A stretch of 64,000 bases of DNA. Source: Gimesia algae (GTDB lineage Bacteria; Planctomycetota; Planctomycetia; Planctomycetales; Planctomycetaceae). Of the stretch, positions 39,312 through 50,424 are shown one piece after another (positions within the stretch are counted from its first letter, which is position 1; every line of letters begins with the position of its first letter). The stretch covers positions 4,191,357 to 4,255,356 of the forward strand of contig NZ_CP036343.1 of assembly GCF_007746795.1 (NCBI RefSeq), written 5' to 3'. The position numbers and the translations under genes were made by a program. A model generated the notes under the pieces. It searched no databases and was not told the origin of the DNA. It saw only the letters and a program-made list of their open reading frames with translations.

Positions 39312-40790
39312 CTAACGGTTTTTCTTTCGCTGCTTCTTCTTGTTTTTACGATCTTTTTTCTTTTTCTCTCGCAGCTTCATTGGGTCGCCACCCCGTTTGC
39401 TGCGTTCTTTTTTATTGCTCATGCCTCCCATCGGATCCATCATGGCTCCCGATGACAGTTCCCGCATGGCTTTCATCTTGTCACGCATACCCATGCCGGC
39501 CATTTTTTGCATCATGCCCGCCATGTTATTGAAATCTTTGATCAGTCGACTGATATCCGAAGGATCAGATCCACTTCCCAACGCAATGCGACGACGGCGG
39601 CTGTGATCGATCAGGCCGGGTTCTTCCCGTTCTGCCGGCGTCATCGAACTGATGATCGCGTCGATCCGCTTCATTTCTGAACCAGGATCCACATCCGGAT
39701 TCGTATCCATCAGACCGCCCATGCCGGGAATCATTTTCATGATTTCCCGCATCGGTCCCATCTTACGAATGGTCGCCATTTGCTTCTGGAAGTCATTCAG
39801 GCTGAATTTTCCTGAAGCCATCCGGTTCTGCAGATCAGCGGCTTCTTCTTCATTAAACTGTTCTTGTGCCTTCTCCACCAGGGAGACAACATCGCCCATC
39901 CCCAGGATACGTCCCGCCATCCGGTCAGGGTGGAACGGCTCCAGACGGTCCAAAGCTTCGCCGACACCAATAAACTTGATTGGTACGCCGGTAACTTCTT
40001 TGACACTTAACGCAGCCCCGCCACGCGTGTCTCCGTCCAGCTTGGTCAGGATGACGCCATCCAGTTCCAGCGCCTCATTGAATGCTTTCGCACTGTTGAC
40101 AGCGTCTTGCCCTGTCATCGCATCACAGGCGAAGATCACCTGATCAGGCTGAAGCTTGCGTTCAATCTGCTCCAGCTCTTTCATCAGGTCTTCGTCAATG
40201 TGGAGACGACCGGCGGTGTCCAGAATGACGGTGTCAATATTGCCCAGCTTTTTCGCCTGGGTCAACCCGTTCTGACAGACTTTGACCGCGTTATTGCCTT
40301 GCGGCGCTTCCGCATGTACGGGAACGTCGACCTGGCCGGCAATCACTTTCAACTGCTCAATCGCCGCAGGACGCTGCAGGTCGGCTGCGACCAGCATTGG
40401 CTTGCGCCCCTGTTCCTTCAGCAGGCGTGCCAGCTTTCCACAGGTGGTCGTTTTACCGCTCCCCTGCAGGCCGCACATCATGATAACTGTGATACCAGTC
40501 GGCCTGTATGTAAAACCAGGCTCGACGGGCCCCATCAGATTGATCAGTTCCTGATGAACAATACCGACGATCTGCTCATCGGGTCGAATGGACTTGAGAA
40601 CTTTTTCACCAACCGACTGCTCGGTGACCCGTTCAATAAAGCTGGTGGCAATTTCGTAATTAACGTCTGCTTCCAGTAAAGCCTGTCGTACTTCGCGCAA
40701 CCCGTCCCTGATATTGCCTTCGGTGAGTTTTCCACCACGGGCAAGACCGCTGAGTGCAGTTTTCAGATTGGACGTTAAACCTTCAAACAC
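39312..40790 (-). CDS. ffh: signal recognition particle protein Ffh
   Basis: 492 residues. N-domain ([20 protein letters not shown]), GTPase G-domain with [43 protein letters not shown] and the insertion-box region, then the Met-rich M-domain ([38 protein letters not shown]) that binds 4.5S RNA and signal sequences, and a Lys/Arg-rich end ([16 protein letters not shown]). It targets nascent membrane proteins to FtsY. It lies directly upstream of rpsP, a common arrangement. Confidence 0.98.
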   Translation of the reverse strand: MFEGLTSNLKTALSGLARGGKLTEGNIRDGLREVRQALLEADVNYEIATSFIERVTEQSVGEKVLKSIRPDEQIVGIVHQELINLMGPVEPGFTYRPTGITVIMMCGLQGSGKTTTCGKLARLLKEQGRKPMLVAADLQRPAAIEQLKVIAGQVDVPVHAEAPQGNNAVKVCQNGLTQAKKLGNIDTVILDTAGRLHIDEDLMKELEQIERKLQPDQVIFACDAMTGQDAVNSAKAFNEALELDGVILTKLDGDTRGGAALSVKEVTGVPIKFIGVGEALDRLEPFHPDRMAGRILGMGDVVSLVEKAQEQFNEEEAADLQNRMASGKFSLNDFQKQMATIRKMGPMREIMKMIPGMGGLMDTNPDVDPGSEMKRIDAIISSMTPAEREEPGLIDHSRRRRIALGSGSDPSDISRLIKDFNNMAGMMQKMAGMGMRDKMKAMRELSSGAMMDPMGGMSNKKERSKRGGDPMKLREKKKKDRKNKKKQRKKNR

Positions 40791-41417
40791 GTTAAAAAAC
40801 CAGACCGTTAAGAACTAAATCGAATTTATTTTTCTACTGGGGATGCCAGACATATCTGCTTCACCACAGCTCATTCACAATGGAACCTGAGCGCAAAACC
40901 GGAACCTAAGCCGAACAACGACAGCAGGTTAAGGCATGTCGCCTGCTTCCCCGTCGTTGTCAGTGTTCTCAAAGTTATGATGAGGCAATAACTTGCATCA
41001 AGTCGTGGAGTTTAAAAGCTGACTGAACAATACACAACGGTTCCAGCACTCCTTTTTAAAATTCTTGTCCCATTTACTCAGCAAAATTCCTACAATGTAG
41101 TGGAGAAAGCAGACAATCTTGCAATAATGTCATCACTCAACCCCGGCAGAAGCACAGGATTCTTCGGTTTAACTGTGATTTCCACCACTCTGGCTGGAGT
41201 TTTTTGGATTTGCCACGCTCGGAAACCTTATATTTACTGTCTATTTTGTGTAAGGTTTCTGATCACGTTTTCTGACCTGTAAAACCATGTGACCATGAGT
41301 TCAGAAGACCCATGCACTTGCCAGCGTGTCATCTGGGACACGCCGGTTTCCGTCTGCTTACAAAGCCTGTTATCCCTCTGTCACTGCATATTTGAGTTGA
41401 ACGAAACAAAGAAAAAG
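40791..41417. other. 627-base spacer between ffh and leuC
   Basis: This divergent intergenic region must hold the promoters of ffh (minus) and leuC (plus). An open frame at 41100-41282 encodes a hydrophobic 60-residue peptide but has no ribosome binding site. I find no leucine-rich leader peptide with terminator and no T-box-like feature. Confidence 0.5.
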
Positions 41418-42839
41418 ATGAGTAACACAAAAAATCTGTTTGATAAAGTCTGGGACTTACACTGCGTCAAAACTCTTGAATCCGGGCAGGATCAGTTGCT
41501 GATCGGCTTACACCTGATTCATGAAGTCACCAGCCCGCAGGCGTTTGAAATGCTGCGTGATCGAGGACTGAAAGTGCTGTTCCCCGAACGCACGATTGCT
41601 ACGGTGGACCATATCGTACCGACTCAAAATCAGGCACGTCCCTTTGCCGATCTGCTGGCGGAAGAAATGATGTCCGCCATCGAAAAAAATTGCCGTGAGT
41701 TTGGCGTCACACTGCTGGATGTTGATGATATCCGTCAGGGAATCGTACACGTCGTCGGCCCTGAGCAGGGACTCACACAGCCCGGTATGACCATTGTCTG
41801 CGGTGACAGCCACACTAGTACACACGGTGCCTTCGGCTCGATTGCCTTGGGAATTGGAACCAGCCAGGTCGCACACGTGCTGGCTACTCAGACCATGGCT
41901 TTGGGACGCCCTAAAGTCCGTCAGGTTGTCGTTAATGGCGAACTGGGTCCTGGCGTGACTGCCAAAGACGTGACACTGCACATCATCCGCAAACTGGGTG
42001 TCCAGGGAGGCGTGGGTTACGCCTATGAATATGCAGGCGAAGTTTTCGATCGCATGTCGATGGAAGAACGCATGACAGTCTGCAACATGAGTATCGAAGG
42101 GGGGGCTCGCTGCGGATATATCAATCCCGACCAGACGACAGTCGATTATCTGAAAGGCCGTCCCAATTCCCCACAGGGAGCCGCCTTTGACAAAGCCGCC
42201 GAATGGTGGCTCGGCCTGGCTTCCGGGCCCGACGCCAAATTCGACGATGTCGTGGAATTTGATGCCGCTGACATCGAACCCACAGTCACCTGGGGCATCA
42301 CTCCCGCTCAATCTGTCGGCGTCTCTGAAAACCTGGCCCCCATTTCCAGCTATCCCGCTGATGAGCAGACGCTGATCAAAGAAGCGTTCCGCTACATGGA
42401 ACTGGAAGAAAACCAGCCCATCAAGGGGCAAAAGATCGATGTCGCCTTTATCGGTTCCTGTACCAATTCCCGAATTTCCGACCTGCGTGAAGCAGCGAAA
42501 GTCGTTGAAGGGCGCCATGTCGCCGAACATGTGCGGGCACTGGTTGTCCCCGGATCACAACTGGTACGCAAGCAGGCGATCGAAGAAGGTCTGGACAAAA
42601 TCTTTTCCGATGCCGGCTTTGAATGGCGTGAAGCAGGCTGTTCAATGTGCCTGGCTATGAATCCGGACAAACTCGTTGGAAACGAACTGTGTGCCTCCTC
42701 CAGTAACCGTAACTTCAAAGGTCGCCAGGGAAGTCCCACCGGCCGTACCCTGTTAATGAGCCCGACCATGGTCGCTGCAGCAGCCATCAATGGCTGTGTC
42801 ACCGACGTACGGGAACTCCTCAGCCCCGCAGCGGTCTAA
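41418..42839 (+). CDS. leuC: 3-isopropylmalate dehydratase large subunit
   Basis: 473 residues from ATG 41418, giving the family-like N-terminus [12 protein letters not shown]; a longer frame upstream is not homologous. Aconitase-family features: [32 protein letters not shown], the Cys ligands in [14 protein letters not shown] and [13 protein letters not shown] for the 4Fe-4S cluster, and [20 protein letters not shown] at the end. It isomerises 2- to 3-isopropylmalate in leucine synthesis together with LeuD, encoded 60 bases downstream. Confidence 0.97.
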   Translation: MSNTKNLFDKVWDLHCVKTLESGQDQLLIGLHLIHEVTSPQAFEMLRDRGLKVLFPERTIATVDHIVPTQNQARPFADLLAEEMMSAIEKNCREFGVTLLDVDDIRQGIVHVVGPEQGLTQPGMTIVCGDSHTSTHGAFGSIALGIGTSQVAHVLATQTMALGRPKVRQVVVNGELGPGVTAKDVTLHIIRKLGVQGGVGYAYEYAGEVFDRMSMEERMTVCNMSIEGGARCGYINPDQTTVDYLKGRPNSPQGAAFDKAAEWWLGLASGPDAKFDDVVEFDAADIEPTVTWGITPAQSVGVSENLAPISSYPADEQTLIKEAFRYMELEENQPIKGQKIDVAFIGSCTNSRISDLREAAKVVEGRHVAEHVRALVVPGSQLVRKQAIEEGLDKIFSDAGFEWREAGCSMCLAMNPDKLVGNELCASSSNRNFKGRQGSPTGRTLLMSPTMVAAAAINGCVTDVRELLSPAAV

Positions 42840-42899
42840 CTCGTTACATAATCTAACTGACAAAATAAATTCGATTGCATAGATCAAAAGAACAGACCC

Positions 42900-43490
42900 A
42901 TGAATAAAGTAGAAAACATTACCGGAACGGGAATTCCGCTTTTACTGGACGATATCGACACCGACCGGATCATCCCGGCCCGCTTTTTACGTTGTGTCAC
43001 ATTCGAAGGTCTCGGCGAGCATGCGTTCGAAGACGACCGCATTCAGGATCCGGAGCATCCCTTCGACAAACCAGAATATCAGGATGCCTCCATCCTGGTT
43101 GGCGGCCGTAATTTTGGTTGTGGTTCCTCTCGCGAACACGCACCACAGTCGCTGATCCGCTGGGGCATTAAGGCGATTATTGCAGAATCCTACGCGGAAA
43201 TCTTTTTTGGTAACTGTACTTCTCTCGGAGTACCCGCCGTCTGTGCCAGTCGCCAGGCCCTCGAAGCATTAGACAAAGCCATCAAGCAGAATCCAAAGCA
43301 GGAAATCACAGTTGATCTGCTGACTATGAAAATCAGCTGTGGCGATCAGCAGTTTGACTGCACCCTGCCTGACAATGCACGTTCGGCCTTGATCTCAGGT
43401 ACATATGACTTTTTAGCGCAACTGCTGAAAAGCACCTCCGAAATCAAAGAACGGGCGGCTGACGTTCCTTACTTCACTTCATTTGCCTGA
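42900..43490 (+). CDS. leuD: 3-isopropylmalate dehydratase small subunit
   Basis: 196 residues. Swivel domain of the aconitase family: [40 protein letters not shown] and [11 protein letters not shown]. It completes the substrate site of LeuC, with which it forms a transcription unit. A long hairpin follows at 43506-43532. Confidence 0.97.
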   Translation: MNKVENITGTGIPLLLDDIDTDRIIPARFLRCVTFEGLGEHAFEDDRIQDPEHPFDKPEYQDASILVGGRNFGCGSSREHAPQSLIRWGIKAIIAESYAEIFFGNCTSLGVPAVCASRQALEALDKAIKQNPKQEITVDLLTMKISCGDQQFDCTLPDNARSALISGTYDFLAQLLKSTSEIKERAADVPYFTSFA

Positions 43491-43505
43491 GCACCGGACA
43501 CAGAT

Positions 43506-43532
43506 GCTCCCCTGCTGTTAACAGAGGGGAGC
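43506..43532 (+). terminator. hairpin after leuD
   Basis: Stem GCTCCCCT(G)CTGTT/AACAGAGGGGAGC with almost no loop and no T-run. It may act as a terminator or mRNA-stabilising hairpin at the end of leuCD. Confidence 0.5.
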
Positions 43533-43583
43533 GAGAACTGCTCGAATCAGGCAAACGTTGACTGTAAATTTAAATGTGCTCCC

Positions 43584-44690
43584 ATGCCTGAGAACAAAAC
43601 GAACAGCAATCGTCGCGATTTCCTGACAGGACGCATCCTGAAACAGGCGATTGAGAATACCGGCGATAATCTGGCCGATTATCTCAATCAGTCAACTGAA
43701 GAGTTCGCGGCCCCAACAGGTGGTTCCACCATCCGCTTGAGTACCCGGGCGATGGCAACGGAATTCGCGATGGTCATGAATCCGGGGCCCAGCCAGCAGG
43801 TCATGCGTGCCTCAGACGCGCTGGATCTGATTCATGAATACGAACAACTCATGACGGTCTACCGTAAAAGCAGCGAGATATCGCGCGTCAATGCCACAGC
43901 CGCAGAGGGACCTGTCACCATGGACCTTCGCCTGTTCGAGATTCTTGATCGCGCGCGTCAGATCTGCCTGGATACAGAGGGGGGGTTTGACCCTTCCTCG
44001 GGGCCCTTAATCGCATTGTGGCGTGATTGTCGCCTGGAGGGACGCCTTCCCACACAACCGGAAATTGACGCCTGCCTGCAGCATACCGGCATCGATCAGT
44101 TTCTGTTCGATCACGACGCGGGAACCATCCAATACAAATCACCAGAGAATGAACTGAATCTGGGAGGCATCGGCAAAGGTTATGCGCTGGATCTCGCCGG
44201 TCAGTTTCTGAAGTCAGAAGAGCAGGAACACTGGCTGTTTTATGGTGGATTCAGCAGTATTCTCGCCACAGGAATTCACAACGGGCTACCGGGCTGGCCT
44301 GTGGGGATCAAGAACCCGCTTTTCACCAGCCAGCGACTGGGCACCATCCTGCTGCAGGATTGTGCCATGTCAACCAGCGGTTCTTCGGTACAGCATTTTC
44401 GACATCAGGGGAAGCGTTATGGACATATCCTCGACCCGCGCACGGGCTGGCCGGTCTCGGAATTACTGTCTGTAACGGTTATTGCCCCTGATGCAGCCCT
44501 CGCGGACGCCCTTTCCACCGCTTTTTACGTAATCGGCATCGAAAAGGCACTGGAGTATTGCGAGAAGCATACCCAGGTGGGTACGATTTTAATTCCCCCC
44601 CCTGCCCAAGGCAGAAAACTGAGTCCGGTAATTCGTGGAATTCCGAATGAGTTTCTGTTCCTGGATCGCGACCAATTGTTGTCACAATGA
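43584..44690 (+). CDS. ApbE-like FAD:protein FMN transferase
   Basis: 368 residues. The N-terminus has RRDFLTG in a twin-arginine-like context but no clear hydrophobic segment after it. The ApbE core is evident: TRAMATEFAMVMNP, MTVYRKSSEISRVN, GGFDPSSGPLIALWRD, LGGIGKGYALDLAG and the C-terminal MSTSGSS, then YGHILDPRTGWPV and the metal-binding Asp/Thr region SVTVIAPDAALADALSTAFYV. It covalently attaches FMN to target proteins such as Nqr or Rnf subunits. No such target is encoded nearby. It lies 94 bases after leuD, probably a separate unit. Confidence 0.9.
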   Translation: MPENKTNSNRRDFLTGRILKQAIENTGDNLADYLNQSTEEFAAPTGGSTIRLSTRAMATEFAMVMNPGPSQQVMRASDALDLIHEYEQLMTVYRKSSEISRVNATAAEGPVTMDLRLFEILDRARQICLDTEGGFDPSSGPLIALWRDCRLEGRLPTQPEIDACLQHTGIDQFLFDHDAGTIQYKSPENELNLGGIGKGYALDLAGQFLKSEEQEHWLFYGGFSSILATGIHNGLPGWPVGIKNPLFTSQRLGTILLQDCAMSTSGSSVQHFRHQGKRYGHILDPRTGWPVSELLSVTVIAPDAALADALSTAFYVIGIEKALEYCEKHTQVGTILIPPPAQGRKLSPVIRGIPNEFLFLDRDQLLSQ

Positions 44691-44891
44691 TTTGTCGTTA
44701 TAAAGGATTCTCTGAAGAACAGGTTCGTAGATCGCACGTTTTCTGGTCACGATTGCTCGTTTCCGAGAGCGGTAAGACGGCTGGTTCTGGGTCATCTGAC
44801 TCAGAATTCATGTTCTTTCAGGAGGCATAGACGCCAGGGTACGAACCATAGCCGTTCATTCTTTATTGGAATGAAACACGCCAGAATCGTC

Positions 44892-44933
44892 ATATTGAAT
44901 CAGATTACTGAAATATTGAATCAGATTACTGAA
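44892..44933 (+). repeat. 21-bp tandem duplication
   Basis: Two identical 21-base copies in tandem (unit begins ATATTGAATCAGATTACTGA) about 35 bases before the DoxX gene. Probably a replication slippage product; it alters the spacing in the promoter/leader region. Confidence 0.85.
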
Positions 44934-44966
44934 TTAGAAATCCCCTGAAAAAAAGAGGGTTTACGA

Positions 44967-46208
44967 GTGCAAGATTTAAAGAGAATTACAGGTATTGCTA
45001 TCCTGTTCATCGTCATTTTACGCCTCTGTATCGGCTGGCAACTGCTCTACGAAGGCCTCTGGAAAATTGATACGCTCAGTTCCAATCGCCCCTGGACTGC
45101 CGCTGGTTACCTTAATAATGCCAAAGGGCCATTTCGGGACCATTTCCGAAACATGACCGGCGACCCTAATGACTTGAACTGGCTTGACGCAGACAAGGTC
45201 AAAGCGAAATGGCTGGACTGGGAACAGCGTTTCCTGAACCACTACCCAAACCTGACTGACGCCCAGAAATCGCGGTTAGACCAGATGGTCAAAGGCAGCG
45301 ATTCGTTTGCTGCAGTACTGAGCGCCTTACCCCCCAAGGTCGAATTCAATGGCAGCCTGGGAAAAGTCATTGAGTATGACCCCAAACGCAAACGATTAAT
45401 TGTGAATGGTGAAACACATCTCACCCCTGCTGAAAAACAGCGTCTGCAGAAGATGGTGCCTGTCAAAAAAGGCCCGGATGGCAAATTAACCGGGGGCACT
45501 CCACTCGATCGCGAGTATTACGAAGCAGTTGAAAAAGTCTACGCCCGCTCTGCCCGACTCAGTTACATCGAAAAGATGCAGGCTTCACTGCGAGGCAATC
45601 CGGAATTGGCAGGACAGATCGACGTCGAACAGGAAGGTACAATCGACGGGAAACGCGTCGGAAAAATCGAGCAATACAAAATCGCCTTGGATCGCTATGA
45701 ACAGCGACTTGCCAATGCTGACCAAGATTACAAAGTGGATCACCTCAATAAAATCTGGTCGGAAATTCAGAGCATGAAAGCCAGCCTGGTGAACCCCATT
45801 CGGGCCATGGAAGATGAAATGGAATCGGAAGCCAGCAAATTGCTCACTCCCGAACAACTGGCAGCAGGCCCGGTTCCTCTCGAAAACACGCAGATCCATC
45901 GCGTGAACATGATGACCATCTACAGTCTGACAATATTGGGGGTTCTACTCCTGATTGGCTTCGGTACCCGGATCGCAGCACTTGCTTCAGCAGGAATGCT
46001 ACTCTCCTTCTATCTGGTCATGCCTCCCTGGCCGGGAGTACCTCCAGTCCCGGGACCTGAACATAGTTTTATCGTCAACAAGAACCTGATTGAAGTGTTG
46101 GCACTGCTGGCCATCGCCGCGTTGCCTACGGGAACCTGGTTCGGCATTGATGGACTGGTTTACCGTTTTTTCCATCGTCAAAAAAACAAGACAAACAAAA
46201 CCAACTGA
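44967..46208 (+). CDS. DoxX-like membrane protein with large extracytoplasmic insert
   Basis: 413 residues, GTG start preceded by AGAGGG. A first membrane helix (IAILFIVILRLCIGWQLLYEG) carries the DoxX start pattern; it is followed by a roughly 280-residue polar, charged region (residues 30-310) and then three more helices (TIYSLTILGVLLLIGFGTRI, ALASAGMLLSFYLVMPPW, IEVLALLAIAALPTGTWFG), so the normal four-helix DoxX domain is interrupted by a big soluble domain between helices 1 and 2. DoxX proteins act in redox or sulfur chemistry at the membrane. It precedes the Gfo/Idh gene by 124 bases, a recurrent planctomycete neighbourhood as I recall it. Confidence 0.8.
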   Translation: MQDLKRITGIAILFIVILRLCIGWQLLYEGLWKIDTLSSNRPWTAAGYLNNAKGPFRDHFRNMTGDPNDLNWLDADKVKAKWLDWEQRFLNHYPNLTDAQKSRLDQMVKGSDSFAAVLSALPPKVEFNGSLGKVIEYDPKRKRLIVNGETHLTPAEKQRLQKMVPVKKGPDGKLTGGTPLDREYYEAVEKVYARSARLSYIEKMQASLRGNPELAGQIDVEQEGTIDGKRVGKIEQYKIALDRYEQRLANADQDYKVDHLNKIWSEIQSMKASLVNPIRAMEDEMESEASKLLTPEQLAAGPVPLENTQIHRVNMMTIYSLTILGVLLLIGFGTRIAALASAGMLLSFYLVMPPWPGVPPVPGPEHSFIVNKNLIEVLALLAIAALPTGTWFGIDGLVYRFFHRQKNKTNKTN

Positions 46209-46332
46209 TTCAGTACAATTGACGTAAGAAATAAAGGTACATCTAACAAAGACCTTGTTTCCCGCCTATAATTAACCCAATTATCACTCTCTACGGATCA
46301 CAGCTACGCATTGCGTACCAGGAGAATAAGAA

Positions 46333-47880
46333 ATGAATTTGACTCCCGAACAGGAACAGATCGGCAAAGATAACTTTAACGAAGCCGTTTCTTTTACGCG
46401 TCGTGATTTCCTCACGACAGCAGCAGCAGCGGGTACCGGATTAGGTGCTGCCTATTTTGGATACGAAGAACTCAAAGGGAAACCAGTCAAAGTTGGTTTC
46501 ATCGGCACAGGAGATGAAGGCAGTGTTCTGATCACTCAGCATCCGCCTGAATACATGGAAATTGTCGCGATTGCCGACCTGCGTCCGTCGAACCGTAAGA
46601 AAGCGTTTCACGGTCACGGCAATGAACACCGCGTTGGCCTGATCAACAAATTAGGTCAGGAAAAAGCGTCGAAAATCAAACAGTTCGATGATCATAATAA
46701 ACTGATCGCCGCAAAAAATGAGCTGGGTCTGGAAGCAGTTGTGATTGCAGTCCCTCTCAGCCAGCATGCTCCCATCGCCATGGCAGCGCTCGACGCCGGG
46801 CTGCATGTGCTCTCTGAAAAACTGATGGCTCACAACATCACTGAATGTAAACAGCTCATCAAGAAAGCAAAAGAGAAAAACCTGCTGCTCGCTGTAGGGC
46901 ATCAACGCCACTACAGCGTGCTATATGACAATGCAAATCAACTTGTAAAAACCGGTTTGCTGGGCGACATCCGACACATTCGTGCTCAGTGGCACCGTAA
47001 TAACAGCTTCCCCGGCAGAGACAGCTGGCGTAAAGATGTTCCCAAAGAAGACAAAGCGGCGCTCGCCCAGACAGTCAAAGAGTATGGCTACGACAACATG
47101 GATGAACTTATCAACTGGCGTCTGTATAATAAAACAGGCGGTGGTTTGATGGCCGAGCTGGGAAGTCACCAGTTGGATGCCTGCAGCATCTTCCTGGGCA
47201 AAGTTCACCCATTGGCAGTACAGGGATATGGCGGCAAAAACTTCTACGGAGTCAAAGGCATCGGTTCCAAGGATAAACAGGAAGACGATCGCGAGATCGA
47301 CGACCATGTGTATGTCACCTTTGAATTCCCGGGGCCTCACTACGATCCAGAAACCAATCCCCGCGATATCTGCATTGTGACTTACTCCTCAATCAACACC
47401 AACCGCTGGGAACCTTACGGCGAAACAGTGCTCGGCAGTCGTGGGACCCTGATTATGAAGACAGAAAAAGAAGCGCTGCTCTTCAAGGAATCCAGCCCCT
47501 CTACCGGTGGGGGCGGGCCCGATCAGCGTCTGTGGGTCATCAAATCCAGCGATGGCAGTGGACCGGTTCTGGATGCCTATGAAACGACAGCTCCTTCTGC
47601 TGCTGCTTCAGACACAACCAAAGCCATGGGAGATGAAATCAGCCGAGGATACACCGAAGAAATGGAACATTTCTGCCACTGTATCCGAACGGACAACCAC
47701 AGCGAGCCTAAAGATGGCGGCCTGAAATGTAATGGAACCGTCGCGATGGCCGATGCCATCATGGCATTGACATCCAACCTGGCCATGAAACATAAGGTTC
47801 GCATTGAATTCAAGCCCGAATGGTTTGATCCCGATAATCCGGCCACACCCGAAGCAGATTTTGCTGACAAACTGGCCTGA
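46333..47880 (+). CDS. Gfo/Idh/MocA family oxidoreductase with Tat signal
   Basis: 515 residues. Tat-type N-terminus [20 protein letters not shown], then the NAD(P)-binding Rossmann domain ([16 protein letters not shown]), [20 protein letters not shown], and the conserved LSEKLMAHN corresponding to the EKP motif with the catalytic Lys. The C-terminal substrate domain contains [15 protein letters not shown] with the conserved His. It probably oxidises or epimerises a sugar or inositol in the periplasm-like compartment. GGAGAA precedes the ATG. A terminator follows. Confidence 0.92.
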   Translation: MNLTPEQEQIGKDNFNEAVSFTRRDFLTTAAAAGTGLGAAYFGYEELKGKPVKVGFIGTGDEGSVLITQHPPEYMEIVAIADLRPSNRKKAFHGHGNEHRVGLINKLGQEKASKIKQFDDHNKLIAAKNELGLEAVVIAVPLSQHAPIAMAALDAGLHVLSEKLMAHNITECKQLIKKAKEKNLLLAVGHQRHYSVLYDNANQLVKTGLLGDIRHIRAQWHRNNSFPGRDSWRKDVPKEDKAALAQTVKEYGYDNMDELINWRLYNKTGGGLMAELGSHQLDACSIFLGKVHPLAVQGYGGKNFYGVKGIGSKDKQEDDREIDDHVYVTFEFPGPHYDPETNPRDICIVTYSSINTNRWEPYGETVLGSRGTLIMKTEKEALLFKESSPSTGGGGPDQRLWVIKSSDGSGPVLDAYETTAPSAAASDTTKAMGDEISRGYTEEMEHFCHCIRTDNHSEPKDGGLKCNGTVAMADAIMALTSNLAMKHKVRIEFKPEWFDPDNPATPEADFADKLA

Positions 47881-47922
47881 TCGCAGTCTATTGAATTCAG
47901 ACTCAATTTCGATCATGATTCC

Positions 47923-47954
47923 ACAATGCCGAGGAATAAACTCCTCGGCATTGT
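47923..47954 (+). terminator. terminator after the Gfo/Idh gene
   Basis: A 13-bp perfect stem (ACAATGCCGAGGA/TCCTCGGCATTGT) with a 6-base loop, followed by TTCTTT, 42 bases after the stop codon. Confidence 0.85.
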
Positions 47955-48014
47955 TTCTTTATAAATAGTCATCGCAATAATATAGTCATCGCATCCACTG
48001 CAAAGGGGAACCAC

Positions 48015-49313
48015 GTGTCGGAAGGACGCAAGGCAGGCCTGTTTCTCATCTTCGTAACGGTCTTCATCGATCTGCTCGGTTTTGGAATCGTATTACCGTT
48101 ACTCCCTCGCTACGGCGAGCACTTTGAAGCAGGTGGTACCACACTCGGACTGTTGATGGCCTCTTTTTCTGCCATGCAGTTTCTGTTTGCTCCCGTCTGG
48201 GGTCGGGTTTCTGACCGCGTAGGACGCCGCCCGATTCTGATCCTGGGTTTGCTCGGATCAACATTTTTTTATGGTATGTTCGGATTCGCGACTTCTCTGG
48301 GCAAAACCGGTATGTTCCTGGGGATTGATGCCCTCTCCTGGTTATTCATCACGAGGATCGGTGCCGGAATCGCCGGCGCTACGATCCCCACCGCGCAGGC
48401 TTATATCGCAGACATCACCGGCCCGAAAGAGCGTGGAAAAGGGATGGCCTTGATTGGAGCCGCCTTTGGTATCGGCTTTACATTCGGCCCTCTGATTGGT
48501 GCCGCTTTCGTTTCGGCAGAAACAGGCGCCGCACCCAGCGCTGCACCTGGCTATGTCGCATGTGTACTGTCTGGAATGGCTGCTCTGCTCTCGATTTTCA
48601 TTCTGCCTGAATCCCTGACAAAAAAATCGACCGATTCCCTTGCCAAACGTCATCACTGGTTCGATATCGCCAGTTTTCGTCATGCCTTGGCACAACCGCG
48701 TATCGGGCTGATCCTGCTGGCAATCTTTCTGACCACCTTCGCGTTTGCTCAATTTGAATCCACCCTTTCTCTGCTGACTCAAGAACTTGGATTCGCTGCC
48801 CGCAGCAACTTTTTCATTTTTGCTTACATCGGTTTCATCTTAACTCTCAGCCAGGGAATTCTGGTCAGACGACTGATTCCCAGACTGGGTGAATATCGCA
48901 TGGGACTCATTGGAATCGTCCTGATGGTCGCTGGCTTGATGCTGATCGGCGTAGCTGGAACTTCCGGTTCCTACACAATGCTGTATGCCGTACTCCCCAT
49001 TTCAGTGATTGGTTTTTCTGCCACCACACCTTCACTGCAGTCACTGCTCTCTCTGAATACTTCAGATGAAGAACAGGGGGGAATTCTCGGCGTCGGCCAG
49101 AGCATTTCTGCCTTGGCCCGGATTCTTGGGCCACTCGCGGGAATCATTCTGTTTAAGGGAACCAAGGGAGGGCTGATCACAGGCAGCATTACTGCACCCT
49201 ATTGGGTGGGTGCCGGGATCATGTTACTCGGACTGATCCTGATGTCCGTCTTAAAATCAGGTTCGACTGACAATGAAACAGGGTCCGAAATCTCAACACC
49301 AGTTGAAACATAG
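48015..49313 (+). CDS. MFS transporter, TetA/MdtG-like
   Basis: 432 residues with 12 predicted membrane helices, GTG start preceded by AAGGGGA. Major facilitator signature GRVSDRVGRRPILILG after helix 2, and the antiporter motif-C region IGAAFGIGFTFGPLIGAAF in helix 5, both as in TetA-type drug:H+ antiporters. The substrate cannot be read from the sequence. Independent unit between two planctomycete-specific genes. Confidence 0.88.
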   Translation: MSEGRKAGLFLIFVTVFIDLLGFGIVLPLLPRYGEHFEAGGTTLGLLMASFSAMQFLFAPVWGRVSDRVGRRPILILGLLGSTFFYGMFGFATSLGKTGMFLGIDALSWLFITRIGAGIAGATIPTAQAYIADITGPKERGKGMALIGAAFGIGFTFGPLIGAAFVSAETGAAPSAAPGYVACVLSGMAALLSIFILPESLTKKSTDSLAKRHHWFDIASFRHALAQPRIGLILLAIFLTTFAFAQFESTLSLLTQELGFAARSNFFIFAYIGFILTLSQGILVRRLIPRLGEYRMGLIGIVLMVAGLMLIGVAGTSGSYTMLYAVLPISVIGFSATTPSLQSLLSLNTSDEEQGGILGVGQSISALARILGPLAGIILFKGTKGGLITGSITAPYWVGAGIMLLGLILMSVLKSGSTDNETGSEISTPVET

Positions 49314-49421
49314 CTTGTGCCCTGGTCTATTACAGCACGCTCGATCACCTGTGATAACCCGGTCTTGCTCTGTTTTTTTGTTTGTGTTAATGATATGCGA
49401 TGTTTAAGTTGAAACCATATA

Positions 49422-50258
49422 ATGCACACACAAACGGGCACAGATGCGATGCGCGCTAATATTTTCAAATCAAACTGGTCCCGCAGTATTCTGTTGGCTT
49501 TGGCTGTTACCCCCTTTATTACTGCCAGTTTCGCGCACTGGTCTGGCTCACGCGTGCAGCAATCACTGGCAGCAGAAGCAAAACCGGCGTTGGCGTTTGA
49601 AACTTACCTGGTTGATGCCCGTATGGTCAAAGAAACAGCCCGGGTTGTCGGGGCTCGTTTCCGGTTTAAAAACCTGAGTGAACATACCGTGACTGTCACA
49701 GAACTTGTCCCCAGTTGTGGTTGCCTCAAACCACGCTTGGAGAAAAAAGTCTACGCACCGAATGAATCCGGCGAATTTCAACTGAAAATGGAAACAGCCA
49801 GTGAATCACCGGGCCCTAAAGAATACTTCGTTGACTTCAAATATGAAGACACGCAGGAACGTTCCACTCGCCTGACATTTAAACTGGAATTGCCTGTTCG
49901 CAGGCTGGTCGTCAAACCGAAAGCACTGGTGATCTACCAGTTCACACCAGGTCGCACCATTCATCCACTGACCGTTTCCGACTATCGAGGTGGTAAGGAT
50001 TTTGAAATCACCAGCGTCGAAAGTACTTCCAAATACGCCACAGTAAAACTGGCAGAACGGGAGCTCGATAAAGGGGTCACCTCCCAGAAACTGGAAGTCA
50101 TTGTGGAGAACCTGGTGCCTCCGGGAAAACATAACGGGATGATCGTCATCAAAACCAATGACCCCGATTTCCCGGAACTCTATGTCCCGGTTATCATTCA
50201 GGGCCCTGATCAGAAAACAGCCCTGCAGAATCTGCCTGTTTCACCTAACGCCAATTAG
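49422..50258 (+). CDS. DUF1573 exported protein
   Basis: 278 residues. A signal peptide lies at about 15-40 (SILLALAVTPFITASFAHW). The mature part has the DUF1573 immunoglobulin-like domain with the hallmark FRFKNLSEHTVTVTELVPSC followed by GCL, and a second, similar domain (LKVIVENLVPPGKHNGMIVI-like segment near the end) with VIKTNDPDFPELYVPV. Such proteins are periplasmic or surface-located and common in planctomycetes; the function is unknown. A second possible start lies nine codons downstream at MRANIF. Confidence 0.88.
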   Translation: MHTQTGTDAMRANIFKSNWSRSILLALAVTPFITASFAHWSGSRVQQSLAAEAKPALAFETYLVDARMVKETARVVGARFRFKNLSEHTVTVTELVPSCGCLKPRLEKKVYAPNESGEFQLKMETASESPGPKEYFVDFKYEDTQERSTRLTFKLELPVRRLVVKPKALVIYQFTPGRTIHPLTVSDYRGGKDFEITSVESTSKYATVKLAERELDKGVTSQKLEVIVENLVPPGKHNGMIVIKTNDPDFPELYVPVIIQGPDQKTALQNLPVSPNAN

Positions 50259-50424
50259 GGTAACCGCTTCCAGCTCCGCGATGACTTGTGAATCAAAATT
50301 CTCTCTTTTTAGGATTTTTGACTCATTTTTTGTACGGGAAGTACCCTTCAGCCCCACTATTTAAGGGTAGAGAAACCGTACTTTGCGGATCTCCCCACAA
50401 TCCTCTTTCCTACAATGGTGCTGT

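Noticed and set aside
41100-41282. 60-residue hydrophobic frame upstream of leuC as a leader peptide
   Set aside because: It has no run of leucine codons, no ribosome binding site and no terminator/antiterminator pair after it.
41289-41417. N-terminal extension of leuC
   Set aside because: Cys-rich residues not found in LeuC; the family start is reached at ATG 41418.
47965-47993. 12-bp direct repeat ATAGTCATCGCA before the MFS gene
   Set aside because: Only two short copies 17 bases apart, most likely slippage; no functional argument.
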